Origin: an uncultured Gammaproteobacteria bacterium
GTDB taxonomy: Bacteria > Pseudomonadota > Gammaproteobacteria > Ga0077536
Direction of reading: 5' to 3'
DNA length: 19,850 nucleotides
NCBI GenBank assembly: GCA_903866355.1
Contig: CAIPNE010000200.1
Location: forward strand, 1-19,850
Numbering within the stretch: position 1 is the stretch's first letter; every line of letters starts with the position of its first letter. The notes beneath the pieces are model-generated. The model was not told the origin of the DNA and searched no databases. It was given only the letters and a program-made list of their open reading frames with translations. Below are positions 1 to 6,872 of the stretch, one piece after another. The translations under genes and the position numbers were made by a program.

Positions 1-447
1 ATGGTCGCCGTGGCTCATCCAGACATCTAAGAGGCCGTGGCCGGCGTCGTTGGTGTGGTCAGCAAGCTCGCTTAATAAGGCCGAGTGACCGCGCGCGCGC
101 ACTTGTGCATAACCAAACTCCCGCTTGGCCGAGGTTTGCACGGCGCCGCCCAATTGCTGGGCCATGGTCTGCATGCCATAACAGATCCCCAGCACCGGAA
201 CACCCGCGCTAAACACCGCGGCGGGTGCACTGGGCCCGCCCTGTGCCGTCACCGATTCTGGTCCACCGGAAAGAATGATGCCTTTAGCACCAAATTCCGC
301 GATGAACGCCGGTGCGACGTCCCAAGGTTTTATTTCGCAGTAGACCTGCGCCTCGCGCACTCGTCGCGCGATGAGTTGCGTGTATTGGGAACCAAAATCC
401 AGAATGAGGATGCGATCGGCATGAATCTGCGATGAAACACGGCTCAT
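1..447 (-). CDS. guaA: GMP synthase (glutamine-hydrolysing), N-terminal part, cut by window edge
   Basis: This gene makes GMP from XMP using ATP and glutamine, the last step of the guanine branch. Only the first 149 of the roughly 525 residues usual for the family are inside the window, all from the class I glutamine amidotransferase domain. Visible are the DFGSQYTQ opening at residues 17-24, the SGGPESV loop near residue 60, and the nucleophile elbow GICYG with catalytic Cys89. The fragment ends at a WMSHGD motif typical of GuaA. The ATG start at 447 lies 6 bases after the guaB stop, so the two genes form a guaBA operon as in many proteobacteria. A GGTGG stretch inside the guaB end may serve as a distant ribosome site. 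No stop or frameshift is seen in the visible part. Confidence 0.97.
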   Translation of the reverse strand, partial: MSRVSSQIHADRILILDFGSQYTQLIARRVREAQVYCEIKPWDVAPAFIAEFGAKGIILSGGPESVTAQGGPSAPAAVFSAGVPVLGICYGMQTMAQQLGGAVQTSAKREFGYAQVRARGHSALLSELADHTNDAGHGLLDVWMSHGDH

Positions 448-453
448 GATGGT

Positions 454-1917
454 TCAATCCACCCGATAGTTGGGTGCTTCCTTAGTGATTTGCACATCGT
501 GCACATGGCTTTCGCGCATGCCGGCAAGCGTGACCCGCAAAAAGCGGGGTTTGGTGCGCAATTCCGCAATGTTCTGACACCCCGTATAACCCATTGCCGC
601 CCGCAACCCACCCAATAACTGGAGGACGATATTACGCAGCGGTCCTTTATAAGGCACCCGGCCTTCAATGCCTTCGGGCACTAGTTTTTCCAGTTCGCTG
701 TCTTCTTGAAAATAACGGTCGGAGGAGCCGTGGCGCTGCGCCATCGCCCCCAAAGAACCCATGCCACGGTAGGACTTATAAGAGCGACCCTGAAAAAGTT
801 CGACCTCGCCGGGCGCCTCCTCGGTGCCCGCAAATAGGCTGCCCAGCATGACCGCGTGCGCGCCGGCCACCATCACCTTCGCGACATCGCCGGAATAGCG
901 AATACCACCGTCAGAGATGAGCGGCACATCGGTGCCCGCGAGTGCTGCCGCCACGTTAGACACTGCGGTGATTTGCGGCACGCCGACCCCCGTCACGATA
1001 CGGGTGGTACAAATTGAGCCTGGGCCGATGCCAACTTTCACCGCATCGACGCCAGCTTCTACCAGCGCGAGGGCCGCGGCGGCGGTGGCAATATTGCCGC
1101 CAATGACTTGGATATCCGGAAAGTGCTTTTTTACGTAGCGCACGGTATCCAGCACGCCGCGTGAATGGCCGTGTGCCGTGTCGACCACGATGACATCGAC
1201 CCCGGCATCGATCAGCGCCTCGATGCGCTCGTAAGTGCCGGGCCCGGTGCCAACAGCAGCCCCCACACGCAAACGCTCGTAGGCGTCCTTGCAGGCATTG
1301 GGGAATTCGTCAGCTTTCTGGATGTCTTTGACCGTGATCAGGCCGCGCAGGGCAAACTGCTCATTGACCACCAGTACTTTTTCGATCCGATGCTTATGGA
1401 GGAGCCCAATGACCAGCGCCTTATCGGCGTTCTCGGGCACGGTAATGAGGCGCGCCTGGGGTGTCATGATTTCGCGAACCGGCGCATCGAAGCGCGATTC
1501 AAACCGCAGATCGCGACTGGTCACAATGCCCACCAGCTGCCCGTTATCGACCACCGGCACCCCAGAAATGTGCTTGGCACGGGTTAGCGCCATGACATCG
1601 CCGATGCTGGCGTCGGGCGACACCGTGATGGGATCGCGGATGACCCCGCTTTCAAATTTCTTGACCTGGCGTACTTGGGCCGCTTGATCCTCGGCCGACA
1701 TATTTTTATGGACGATGCCAATGCCGCCTTCTTGGGCCAGCGCAATGGCAAGTCTGGCTTCCGTGACCGTATCCATGGCGGCGGCCAGTAGCGGCACCTG
1801 AAGGTTGATAGTGCGAGTTAGTCGCGTACACAAGTCCACTTCACGCGGTAGCACCTCGGAGTAGTCAGGCAAGAGCAACACGTCGTCGAAAGTAAGTCCG
1901 TCACCCGAAATGCGCAT
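454..1917 (-). CDS. guaB: Inosine-5'-monophosphate dehydrogenase
   Basis: The enzyme oxidises IMP to XMP with NAD+, the committed step toward GMP, in the cytoplasm. The 487 residues match the E. coli length (488). The (beta/alpha)8 barrel is interrupted by a CBS pair at about residues 92-200, with VPVVDNGQLVGIVTSRD at 120-136 in the first CBS. The catalytic loop GPGSICTTR carries Cys303, and the GGIRYSGD phosphate-binding segment and the mobile flap (YRGMGSLGAM) follow. I chose the ATG at 1917 because homologues begin at this point (MRISGDGLTFDDVLLLP). A longer reading from a TTG at 1980 would lie upstream of the predicted transcription start. guaA follows after 6 bases. Confidence 0.97.
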   Translation of the reverse strand: MRISGDGLTFDDVLLLPDYSEVLPREVDLCTRLTRTINLQVPLLAAAMDTVTEARLAIALAQEGGIGIVHKNMSAEDQAAQVRQVKKFESGVIRDPITVSPDASIGDVMALTRAKHISGVPVVDNGQLVGIVTSRDLRFESRFDAPVREIMTPQARLITVPENADKALVIGLLHKHRIEKVLVVNEQFALRGLITVKDIQKADEFPNACKDAYERLRVGAAVGTGPGTYERIEALIDAGVDVIVVDTAHGHSRGVLDTVRYVKKHFPDIQVIGGNIATAAAALALVEAGVDAVKVGIGPGSICTTRIVTGVGVPQITAVSNVAAALAGTDVPLISDGGIRYSGDVAKVMVAGAHAVMLGSLFAGTEEAPGEVELFQGRSYKSYRGMGSLGAMAQRHGSSDRYFQEDSELEKLVPEGIEGRVPYKGPLRNIVLQLLGGLRAAMGYTGCQNIAELRTKPRFLRVTLAGMRESHVHDVQITKEAPNYRVD

Positions 1918-1953
1918 ATTGCACACCGTTCCAATACATGAGGGGGGATGGCG

Positions 1954-1982
1954 ATTATAGGCGTTGCAGCCGCCTTGCAAAA
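1954..1982 (-). promoter_or_regulatory. Likely sigma70-type promoter for guaBA
   Basis: Reading the minus strand there is a perfect TATAAT at 1959-1954. Seventeen bases upstream sits TTTTGC (1982-1977) as a weak -35; TTGCAA at 1980-1975 is an alternative with a 15-base spacer. Transcription would begin near 1947, giving a leader of about 30 bases before the guaB ATG. The -10 is convincing, the -35 is not. The element also argues against the TTG at 1980 as the guaB start. Confidence 0.6.
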
Positions 1983-2009
1983 CCAGCGCAGCTCATCGCG
2001 ACGTTTTGC
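1977..2009. repeat. Short inverted repeat between guaB and xseA
   Basis: GCAAAAC at 1977-1983 is matched by its exact complement GTTTTGC at 2003-2009, with 19 bases between. It overlaps the predicted -35 of guaB and ends 14 bases before the xseA ATG. It could be an operator for a dimeric regulator of both divergent genes, but seven-base arms are short and chance is possible. Confidence 0.3.
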
Positions 2010-2023
2010 GGTTTAATAGCGCC

Positions 2024-3373
2024 ATGAGCCGCGATGTGTACACCGTTTCCCGCCTGAATCGCGAAGTGCGAGCTTCGATCGAAGGAAATTTTGGCGCGCA
2101 GTGGGTGGCCGGCGAAATTTCAAATCTGGCCAGACCCGCCTCGGGCCATCTGTATTTCTCCCTCAAAGACCCCTCCGCTCAGGCACGCTGCGCGATGTTT
2201 CGTCTGCGCTCGGGGCAACTGCGCTTTCGACCCAGTGATGGCATGCAGGTGCTGGCCTATGCCCGGATCAGCTTTTATGAGCCGCGCGGCGAGTTTCAGC
2301 TCGTGGTGGAGCATCTAGAACCGGCCGGAGAAGGGTTGCTCCGCCTACGCTTTGAAGCCTTAAAGCAGAAACTGGCCGCTGAAGGATTATTCGATACCGC
2401 ACGCAAGCGCCCCCTGCCCACTTGGCCCAAGGCCATCGGGGTCGTGACCTCAGCCACCGGTGCCGCTGTCCGCGATATCCTGCAGGTACTGGCGCGGCGC
2501 AATCCGTCCATCCCAGTGTTTGTGTATCCGTGCGCGGTCCAGGGCGTGGCCGCCGTAGGGGAGATCGTCGCGGCCATTGCAGCCGCGAATCGGCGAGCCG
2601 AATGCCAAGTGCTAATTGTGGCGCGTGGCGGCGGCTCGCTGGAGGACTTGTGGTCCTTCAATGAAGAAGCCGTCGTGCGGGCGATCAGCGCCTCGGTGCT
2701 GCCAACCATTTGTGGTATTGGGCATGAAATCGATTTCTCGCTAGCCGATTTTGCCGCCGACGTGCGGGCACCAACGCCGTCCGCCGCGGCTGAAATCAGC
2801 GCGCCCGAGCGTGCCGTGGTGCTAGCGCAGTTCGATGCGCTACAACGCCGCCTCAACACCACGCTCACCCACACACTGACGCTAAGTCGTCAGCGCTTAA
2901 GCGGCGCGCAAGGACGTCTGGTTCATCCTGGTCGGCGCATCGAACAACACCACCAACGCTTAGACGAGTTGCTGCGCCGCCTCCTCCCCGCGTTGCAACG
3001 CACTTGGCAACTGAAACGAATTCGTCTTGCGGCCGCGAACGCCGGACTGATAAGCGCGAGCCCTGCACGCCGATTGGCGCTGGCCCATGCACAAGAACAA
3101 AGCGTGCGGCAGCGACTGGCCAACACGCTGCCAGCGTTGCTCCAACGTTTGCAAGCTCGCCTAACCGCAGCCCAACGCACGCTACACGCGGTAAGTCCTG
3201 CAGCAACTCTCGAACGTGGCTACGCCATCGTGACGCGAGGCAACGGCCAAATCGCCCGCGACGCGGCCCAAGTGACAGCCGGTGAAGCCGTGCGCGCGGT
3301 GTTGGCACGCGGCACCTTGGTACTGCGAGTAGAGGGCGCCGAATCGGCCACCAGCCCGCCATCTGAGCCCTAA
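2024..3373 (+). CDS. xseA: Exodeoxyribonuclease VII large subunit
   Basis: XseA is the catalytic subunit of exonuclease VII, which degrades single-stranded DNA from both ends in repair. The 449 residues fit the family (456 in E. coli). An N-terminal OB fold covers about residues 3-100 and includes the ARPASGHLYFSLKD signature at 36-49. The catalytic domain follows, with IGVVTSATGAAVRDIL (138-153), RGGGSLEDLWSFNEE (201-215) and GIGHEIDFSLADFAADVRAPT (231-251) as hallmark blocks. The remainder is a long charged helical region fitting the coiled coil that binds XseB. The ATG at 2024 begins MSRDVYTVSRLN, matching where homologues start; an upstream TTG at 1964 would add 20 unrelated residues. No clear Shine-Dalgarno precedes the ATG. 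The small subunit gene xseB is not in the window. Confidence 0.96.
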   Translation: MSRDVYTVSRLNREVRASIEGNFGAQWVAGEISNLARPASGHLYFSLKDPSAQARCAMFRLRSGQLRFRPSDGMQVLAYARISFYEPRGEFQLVVEHLEPAGEGLLRLRFEALKQKLAAEGLFDTARKRPLPTWPKAIGVVTSATGAAVRDILQVLARRNPSIPVFVYPCAVQGVAAVGEIVAAIAAANRRAECQVLIVARGGGSLEDLWSFNEEAVVRAISASVLPTICGIGHEIDFSLADFAADVRAPTPSAAAEISAPERAVVLAQFDALQRRLNTTLTHTLTLSRQRLSGAQGRLVHPGRRIEQHHQRLDELLRRLLPALQRTWQLKRIRLAAANAGLISASPARRLALAHAQEQSVRQRLANTLPALLQRLQARLTAAQRTLHAVSPAATLERGYAIVTRGNGQIARDAAQVTAGEAVRAVLARGTLVLRVEGAESATSPPSEP

Positions 3374-3445
3374 CGCCGGCCGAACGACGGGTGCATTACC
3401 CTGTCCACACGAAAAACAGACGCCCCGCCCGCGCCCCGCTTCAAC

Positions 3446-4201
3446 TCAGTAGCGCAGGCGATACCACACCCGCCCAAGATACTCATACAGCGCAATGTGC
3501 GAGACCGTGAGCGCCGCGGCATTTGGAATGAAATCCGCAACAGACGAGCCCTTGTTAGTGGGTCGATAGGCAAAACCCACCGGTGCTGGAATCACCTCAA
3601 AACCGACCGCGCGGAGGCTATCCGCAGCACGCGTCATATCCATGGCCTGCGTCACCAGCAAAATGGTATGGACCGGGATCAGGGCGCGCGCAAAGCTGGC
3701 GTTCTCAGCGGTATTGCGGCTTTTTTCTTCACTCCACGTGACCGGCACATGGAGTTCTTCTTCGAGCACCGAGCGCATCATTTTTGCCTCGGGGATGGGG
3801 TTGGTCGGGGACGCGCCACCCACCACCGCGAGCGGCCATCCCATCTGGCGATGCACTCGCGCGCCGTAACGCAGACGCTCTAACGTGCGAACCGACACCG
3901 TGTCGCGGCCGTATTCTGGCGCGTCGGCATAGCGGCCCGTGCCCAACACCACGATAGCCTGGATGCGCGCAGCGTCAGGCCCAGCAGGATCGAACGGGGC
4001 CGCAGTTTCCAGCCCGCTGGCAAGCAGTACCGACACGTGCGGCAGCATCAGCAAAAACAGCGTTAACAGGCTGGCCACCGCGAACGCACGCGCCGTGCGT
4101 GGCCAGCGGCGGCGGTAATAGACAGCTAATAGCAACACCCACCAGTTGCTGGCAGGCGGCAAAATAAGTGCCTTCAGAAGGGTGATGAGAAAAACCGCCA
4201 T
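3446..4201 (-). CDS. elyC: ElyC/SanA/YdcF family (DUF218) membrane protein
   Basis: This 251-residue protein resembles E. coli ElyC (YcbC, 259 aa), an inner-membrane envelope factor linked to peptidoglycan assembly and the undecaprenyl-phosphate lipid carrier; its biochemical activity is unsettled. Two hydrophobic segments at about residues 2-28 and 40-62 precede a DUF218 domain starting at IVVLGTG (83-89). Conserved blocks include AVVGGASPTNP (125-135), the SRNTAENASFA stretch (161-171) and LLVTQAMDMTRA (181-192). The C-terminus HIALYEYLGRVWYRLR aligns well with the ElyC end. The ATG at 4201 has GGGAG ten bases upstream (4216-4212). An in-frame TTG at 4237 would add 12 polar residues. It is probably cotranscribed with lipA, whose stop is 39 bases upstream, and is convergent with xseA. 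Confidence 0.85.
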   Translation of the reverse strand: MAVFLITLLKALILPPASNWWVLLLAVYYRRRWPRTARAFAVASLLTLFLLMLPHVSVLLASGLETAAPFDPAGPDAARIQAIVVLGTGRYADAPEYGRDTVSVRTLERLRYGARVHRQMGWPLAVVGGASPTNPIPEAKMMRSVLEEELHVPVTWSEEKSRNTAENASFARALIPVHTILLVTQAMDMTRAADSLRAVGFEVIPAPVGFAYRPTNKGSSVADFIPNAAALTVSHIALYEYLGRVWYRLRY

Positions 4202-4216
4202 AGACGCGAGGCTCCC

Positions 4217-4230
4217 GGCGCCGAGGCGCC
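4217..4230 (-). other. GC hairpin between lipA and elyC
   Basis: The minus strand reads GGCGCCTCGGCGCC, which can fold as a five-pair GC stem closing a CTCG loop. It lies just before the GGGAG ribosome site of elyC and 10 bases after the lipA stop. There is no T run, so it is not a classical terminator. It could tune elyC translation or stabilise the upstream mRNA end. Confidence 0.4.
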
Positions 4231-4240
4231 CTTCCAAGCG

Positions 4241-5191
4241 CTAGCTAATGTGCTCGCCGGCAGCTTGGCGGTCGGCGTGATAGGACGAGCGCACCAGCGG
4301 TCCGCTGGCGACGTTCTCAAAGCCCAGCGAGCGCGCATAGACGGCCAGCGCATCGAATTCGTCCGGGTGCACAAAACGCTCCACCGGCAAGTGCGCGCGA
4401 CTGGGCTGCAGGTACTGTCCCAGCGTAACCCGGTCGCAGTCATGCGCGCGCAAGTCGCGCAGCACCTCGTGGACTTCCGCTATTTCCTCACCCAAACCCA
4501 ACATCACGCCCGACTTGGTAGGAACGCTGGGCAACGCGGCCTTCACCTGCCGGATGAGGTCGAGCGACCAGCGGTAATCGGCCCCGGGTCGAACTTTGGC
4601 GTAGAGCCGCGGCACGGTTTCCAAATTGTGATTGAAGACATCTGGCGGGGTGGCAGCCAGTGCGGCGATCGCGGGCGCCATGCGACCTCTGAAATCTGGT
4701 GTTAAGACTTCAATCTGGGTGCTCGGTGACGCGCGACGAATTTCCGTGATGCACGCAGCGAAATGGGCCGCACCACCATCGCGCAGGTCGTCGCGGTCAA
4801 CCGAGGTCACCACCACGTAGCGCAGGGCCATTAACCGTACGGCTTCGCCTAAATGGGCGGGCTCGTTCAAATCTAGTGCTTGGGGACGGCCGTGGGCTAC
4901 ATCGCAGAAAGGGCAGCGCCGAGTACACAGCGCCCCCATGATCATAAAAGTGGCAGTGCCGTGGCTAAAACACTCCCCCAAATTAGGACAAGACGCCTCT
5001 TCGCAAACCGTGTGAAGATTTTTTTCACGCAGCAGCTGCTTCAGCGCCAGCACCTTGGGATCGGTGGGCGCCTTGGCTCGAATCCACGCTGGCTTGCGCG
5101 GCAGTCGGCCCACGCTCGGCTCCACTTTTATCGGGATTCTGGCGACCTTGTCGGCGCCACGTTGAGCGCGGGTGATGGTGCTATCGGTCAT
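4241..5191 (-). CDS. lipA: Lipoyl synthase
   Basis: LipA is a radical SAM enzyme that inserts two sulfurs into protein-bound octanoyl groups, making lipoyl cofactors of pyruvate and 2-oxoglutarate dehydrogenases and the glycine cleavage H protein. The 316 residues are close to the E. coli 321. The auxiliary 4Fe-4S cluster motif is CEEASCPNLGEC (Cys63, 68, 74). The radical SAM motif is CTRRCPFC (Cys89, 93, 96). The C-terminal RSSYHAD (301-307) carries the serine that ligates the auxiliary cluster. All key residues are present. The ATG at 5191 is 7 bases after the lipB stop, so the pair is cotranscribed as lipB-lipA. Confidence 0.97.
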   Translation of the reverse strand: MTDSTITRAQRGADKVARIPIKVEPSVGRLPRKPAWIRAKAPTDPKVLALKQLLREKNLHTVCEEASCPNLGECFSHGTATFMIMGALCTRRCPFCDVAHGRPQALDLNEPAHLGEAVRLMALRYVVVTSVDRDDLRDGGAAHFAACITEIRRASPSTQIEVLTPDFRGRMAPAIAALAATPPDVFNHNLETVPRLYAKVRPGADYRWSLDLIRQVKAALPSVPTKSGVMLGLGEEIAEVHEVLRDLRAHDCDRVTLGQYLQPSRAHLPVERFVHPDEFDALAVYARSLGFENVASGPLVRSSYHADRQAAGEHIS

Positions 5192-5198
5192 ATGAGAA

Positions 5199-5870
5199 TC
5201 ATCCGGCTGGTGGCATTGGCGTGGGGTTCATTATGCGATGCACCGCACCGCCATAAAACCGATCTTGTAGCGCCGCCACGAGCACTGGGCTCACGGCGGC
5301 GAGTGTGAGCGAAAGCCCCAGGTTGGAGAGACTGGTTACCGCAAGGCCAGCATAGCCGCAGGGGTTAATCCCACCAAACGCGGTGAGATCTGGATTCACG
5401 TTGAGGGCGAGTCCATGGTAGCTGCTACCGCCCCGAATCCTAAGCCCTAACGAAGCAATTTTGGCACCCTCGACATACACGCCGGGGGCACGAGCGCGGC
5501 GTTCACCCGCCACCCCAAAATGGCGCAAGGTTTGAATAATCGCATCTTCCAACGCGTTGACCAGTTCGCGCGGCCCAAGTCCCAGTCGCCGCAGATCCAT
5601 CATCACATAGGCGATGAGTTGCCCAGGCCCATGCCAAGTGACTTGACCACCGCGGTCGGTTTTGACCACCGGGATCCCGGCCGGATTAAGAATGTGACGA
5701 AGGTCTCCCGCAAGACCCAAGGTGTAAACAGACTCGTGCTCCAACAGCCAGATTTCATCCTGCGACTCCGCCGTGCGGGCCGTGGTGAACGCCCGCATAC
5801 GCTCCCAGATCGGGGTATACGCCACGCGTCCAAGCTGCACGACCCGTGCGGGTGGTGGGATATCGCTCAC
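5199..5870 (-). CDS. lipB: Octanoyltransferase (lipoyl/octanoyl-ACP:protein transferase)
   Basis: LipB moves an octanoyl group from acyl carrier protein to the target lysine of lipoate-dependent enzymes, giving LipA its substrate. The 223 residues compare with 213 in E. coli. RGGQVTWHGPGQ (73-84), the catalytic Lys137 within VYVEGAKIASLG, and Cys171 within GINPCGYAG match the Lys/Cys pair of the family. The start is a GTG at 5870, overlapping the ybeD stop as GTGA, which suggests translational coupling. A short proline-rich C-terminal end is not conserved. Confidence 0.96.
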   Translation of the reverse strand: MSDIPPPARVVQLGRVAYTPIWERMRAFTTARTAESQDEIWLLEHESVYTLGLAGDLRHILNPAGIPVVKTDRGGQVTWHGPGQLIAYVMMDLRRLGLGPRELVNALEDAIIQTLRHFGVAGERRARAPGVYVEGAKIASLGLRIRGGSSYHGLALNVNPDLTAFGGINPCGYAGLAVTSLSNLGLSLTLAAVSPVLVAALQDRFYGGAVHRIMNPTPMPPAG

Positions 5871-6136
5871 AACACCATGACCACCTGTTCATGGCTACTC
5901 AATTCGCGATAGAGATCGTCCAACTGGAGCTGGCTCTGGGCGAGCACGGTCACCGTCACCGAGACATAGTTGCCGCCGCTGCTGGCACGCACGCTCAGGG
6001 CGTCGGGAGCCACCTCACCGGCGTGGCGTACGACGATCGCCACGATCAGCGTCACAAAATCGGCCCCCGCGCGCCCCATGATTTTGAGGGGAAACTCGCA
6101 AGGAAACTCCAACAACGAGGCTGCGGTTTCAGACAT
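5867..6136 (-). CDS. ybeD: DUF493 family protein YbeD
   Basis: This 89-residue protein matches E. coli YbeD (87 aa) along its length. Shared features are the LLEFPCEFPLKIMG opening (8-21), a central RHAGEV segment, the S-S-G-NYVSV core and a terminal VVMVL. The family is a small ACT-like ferredoxin fold of unknown molecular role, almost always next to lipB. The ATG at 6136 is set by an excellent GGAGAGGAG ribosome site about 8 bases upstream, although the open frame extends 74 codons further. Its stop overlaps the lipB start by four bases. Confidence 0.93.
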   Translation of the reverse strand: MSETAASLLEFPCEFPLKIMGRAGADFVTLIVAIVVRHAGEVAPDALSVRASSGGNYVSVTVTVLAQSQLQLDDLYRELSSHEQVVMVL

Positions 6137-6210
6137 CGAAGAATCTCCTCTCCCAGCGCTGGCGGTGCCAGCATCTGCTGAGCGCTGGCAGTGTTCGGGG
6201 GGTGCGCACG

Positions 6211-6732
6211 CTAATCGGCATCGGCAAGCAGCGCCGGGCGCATGTGGTCCAGCAGCGTGGCGGTACCAGCCGCCGCCAGCGACCCGCGCTCGGCGATCTC
6301 CAAGACATACAACGCCGCAGTGGGCATGAGCGTTGAGGTACGGTCCAGCCCCGCACAAGTGTTACCCAAGCAGTGGCGCAACAGTTCTTCCATGCCCGGG
6401 TTATGGCCAAGCACCAACACGCGCCGCGCCGACTGCGTGGCCAAAACGTGCAGCAGCGTTGGGAGCTCGGCGAGGTACAGGGCCGGCGCCCAAATAGTCG
6501 GCGGCGCGGCTTCAGGCCAAGCAGCGAGCAGGCGGTCCAAGGTTTCACGCGTGCGCTGCGCGGGCGAGACCACCGCAAGATCTATCGCCGGATAATGTGC
6601 ATGCAACCAGCGCCCCATCTGCGCGGCATCTGACAACCCGCGGGGTGCGAGAGGGCGGGCAAAATCACCACCTCGTGCATCGGCGGCCAAGGCTTTGGCG
6701 TGACGCATGATAAAAAGAGTTAACGCTGACAT
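6211..6732 (-). CDS. sixA: SixA-type histidine phosphatase
   Basis: This is a 173-residue member of the histidine phosphatase (phosphoglycerate mutase-like) superfamily. The phosphoacceptor motif is MRHAKA with His11; RHA-K instead of RHG-E is typical of SixA-like proteins. SPAQRTRET (56-64) supplies the conserved arginines, and LVLGHNPGMEEL carries the second catalytic His110. In E. coli SixA acts on phosphohistidine of the nitrogen-related PTS protein NPr. Here the substrate is unknown and no PTS gene is in the window. The gene ends 74 bases upstream of ybeD on the same strand and may head the ybeD-lipB-lipA-elyC run. The ribosome site before the ATG at 6732 is weak. Confidence 0.82.
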   Translation of the reverse strand: MSALTLFIMRHAKALAADARGGDFARPLAPRGLSDAAQMGRWLHAHYPAIDLAVVSPAQRTRETLDRLLAAWPEAAPPTIWAPALYLAELPTLLHVLATQSARRVLVLGHNPGMEELLRHCLGNTCAGLDRTSTLMPTAALYVLEIAERGSLAAAGTATLLDHMRPALLADAD

Positions 6733-6787
6733 TCGGCGTACTCTACGCGGGGTCGCCGCTCAAATTCCAGCCTCGCGCCACCGTACT

Positions 6788-6813
6788 CGGCGGCCACGGT
6801 TCCCGTGTCGCCG
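6788..6813. promoter_or_regulatory. Dyad-symmetric element, candidate operator
   Basis: Between the divergent sixA-like and cNMP-binding genes, CGGCG (6788-6792) and CACGG (6795-6799) are mirrored by CCGTG (6803-6807) and CGCCG (6809-6813). That gives ten complementary pairs around a TTC centre with a small 2x1 internal mismatch. It overlaps the weak candidate -35 of the plus-strand module. An operator or an RNA hairpin are both possible. Confidence 0.45.
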
Positions 6814-6828
6814 TGTCCGCGTTAAACT
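6800..6828 (+). promoter_or_regulatory. Weak candidate promoter for the cNMP/ABC module
   Basis: TTCCCG (6800-6805) and TAAACT (6823-6828) are separated by 17 bases and would start transcription about 35-40 bases before the gene. Both boxes are poor matches to sigma70 consensus. The call rests on spacing and position only. Confidence 0.3.
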
Positions 6829-6854
6829 CGGGTGCCCCAAATGCCCTTTTCCTC

Positions 6855-6859
6855 GGGAG
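6855..6859 (+). promoter_or_regulatory. Ribosome binding site GGGAG for the cNMP-binding gene
   Basis: GGGAG lies 7, 10 and 13 bases before consecutive in-frame TTG (6867), GTG (6870) and ATG (6873) codons. Spacing favours the TTG or GTG, codon preference favours the ATG. The choice changes the protein by at most two residues. Confidence 0.5.
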
Positions 6860-6872
6860 ACTGTGATTGGTG

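Noticed and set aside
1918..1980. N-terminal extension of guaB from TTG 1980
   Set aside because: It contains the predicted TATAAT and start region and adds residues absent from IMP dehydrogenases.
1995..2011. PurR operator near guaB
   Set aside because: The CG-centred TTTTGCG stretch fits the 16-base PurR consensus at no more than about 10 positions in any register, and the symmetry is wrong.
2296..3362. Two long minus-strand open frames inside xseA (192 and 165 codons)
   Set aside because: They are antisense to a well-conserved gene, are rich in Arg, Ser and Ala as expected of GC-rich shadow frames, and have no recognisable motif.
3374..3445. Terminator between convergent xseA and elyC
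   Set aside because: The region is C-rich but shows no stem followed by a T run on either strand.
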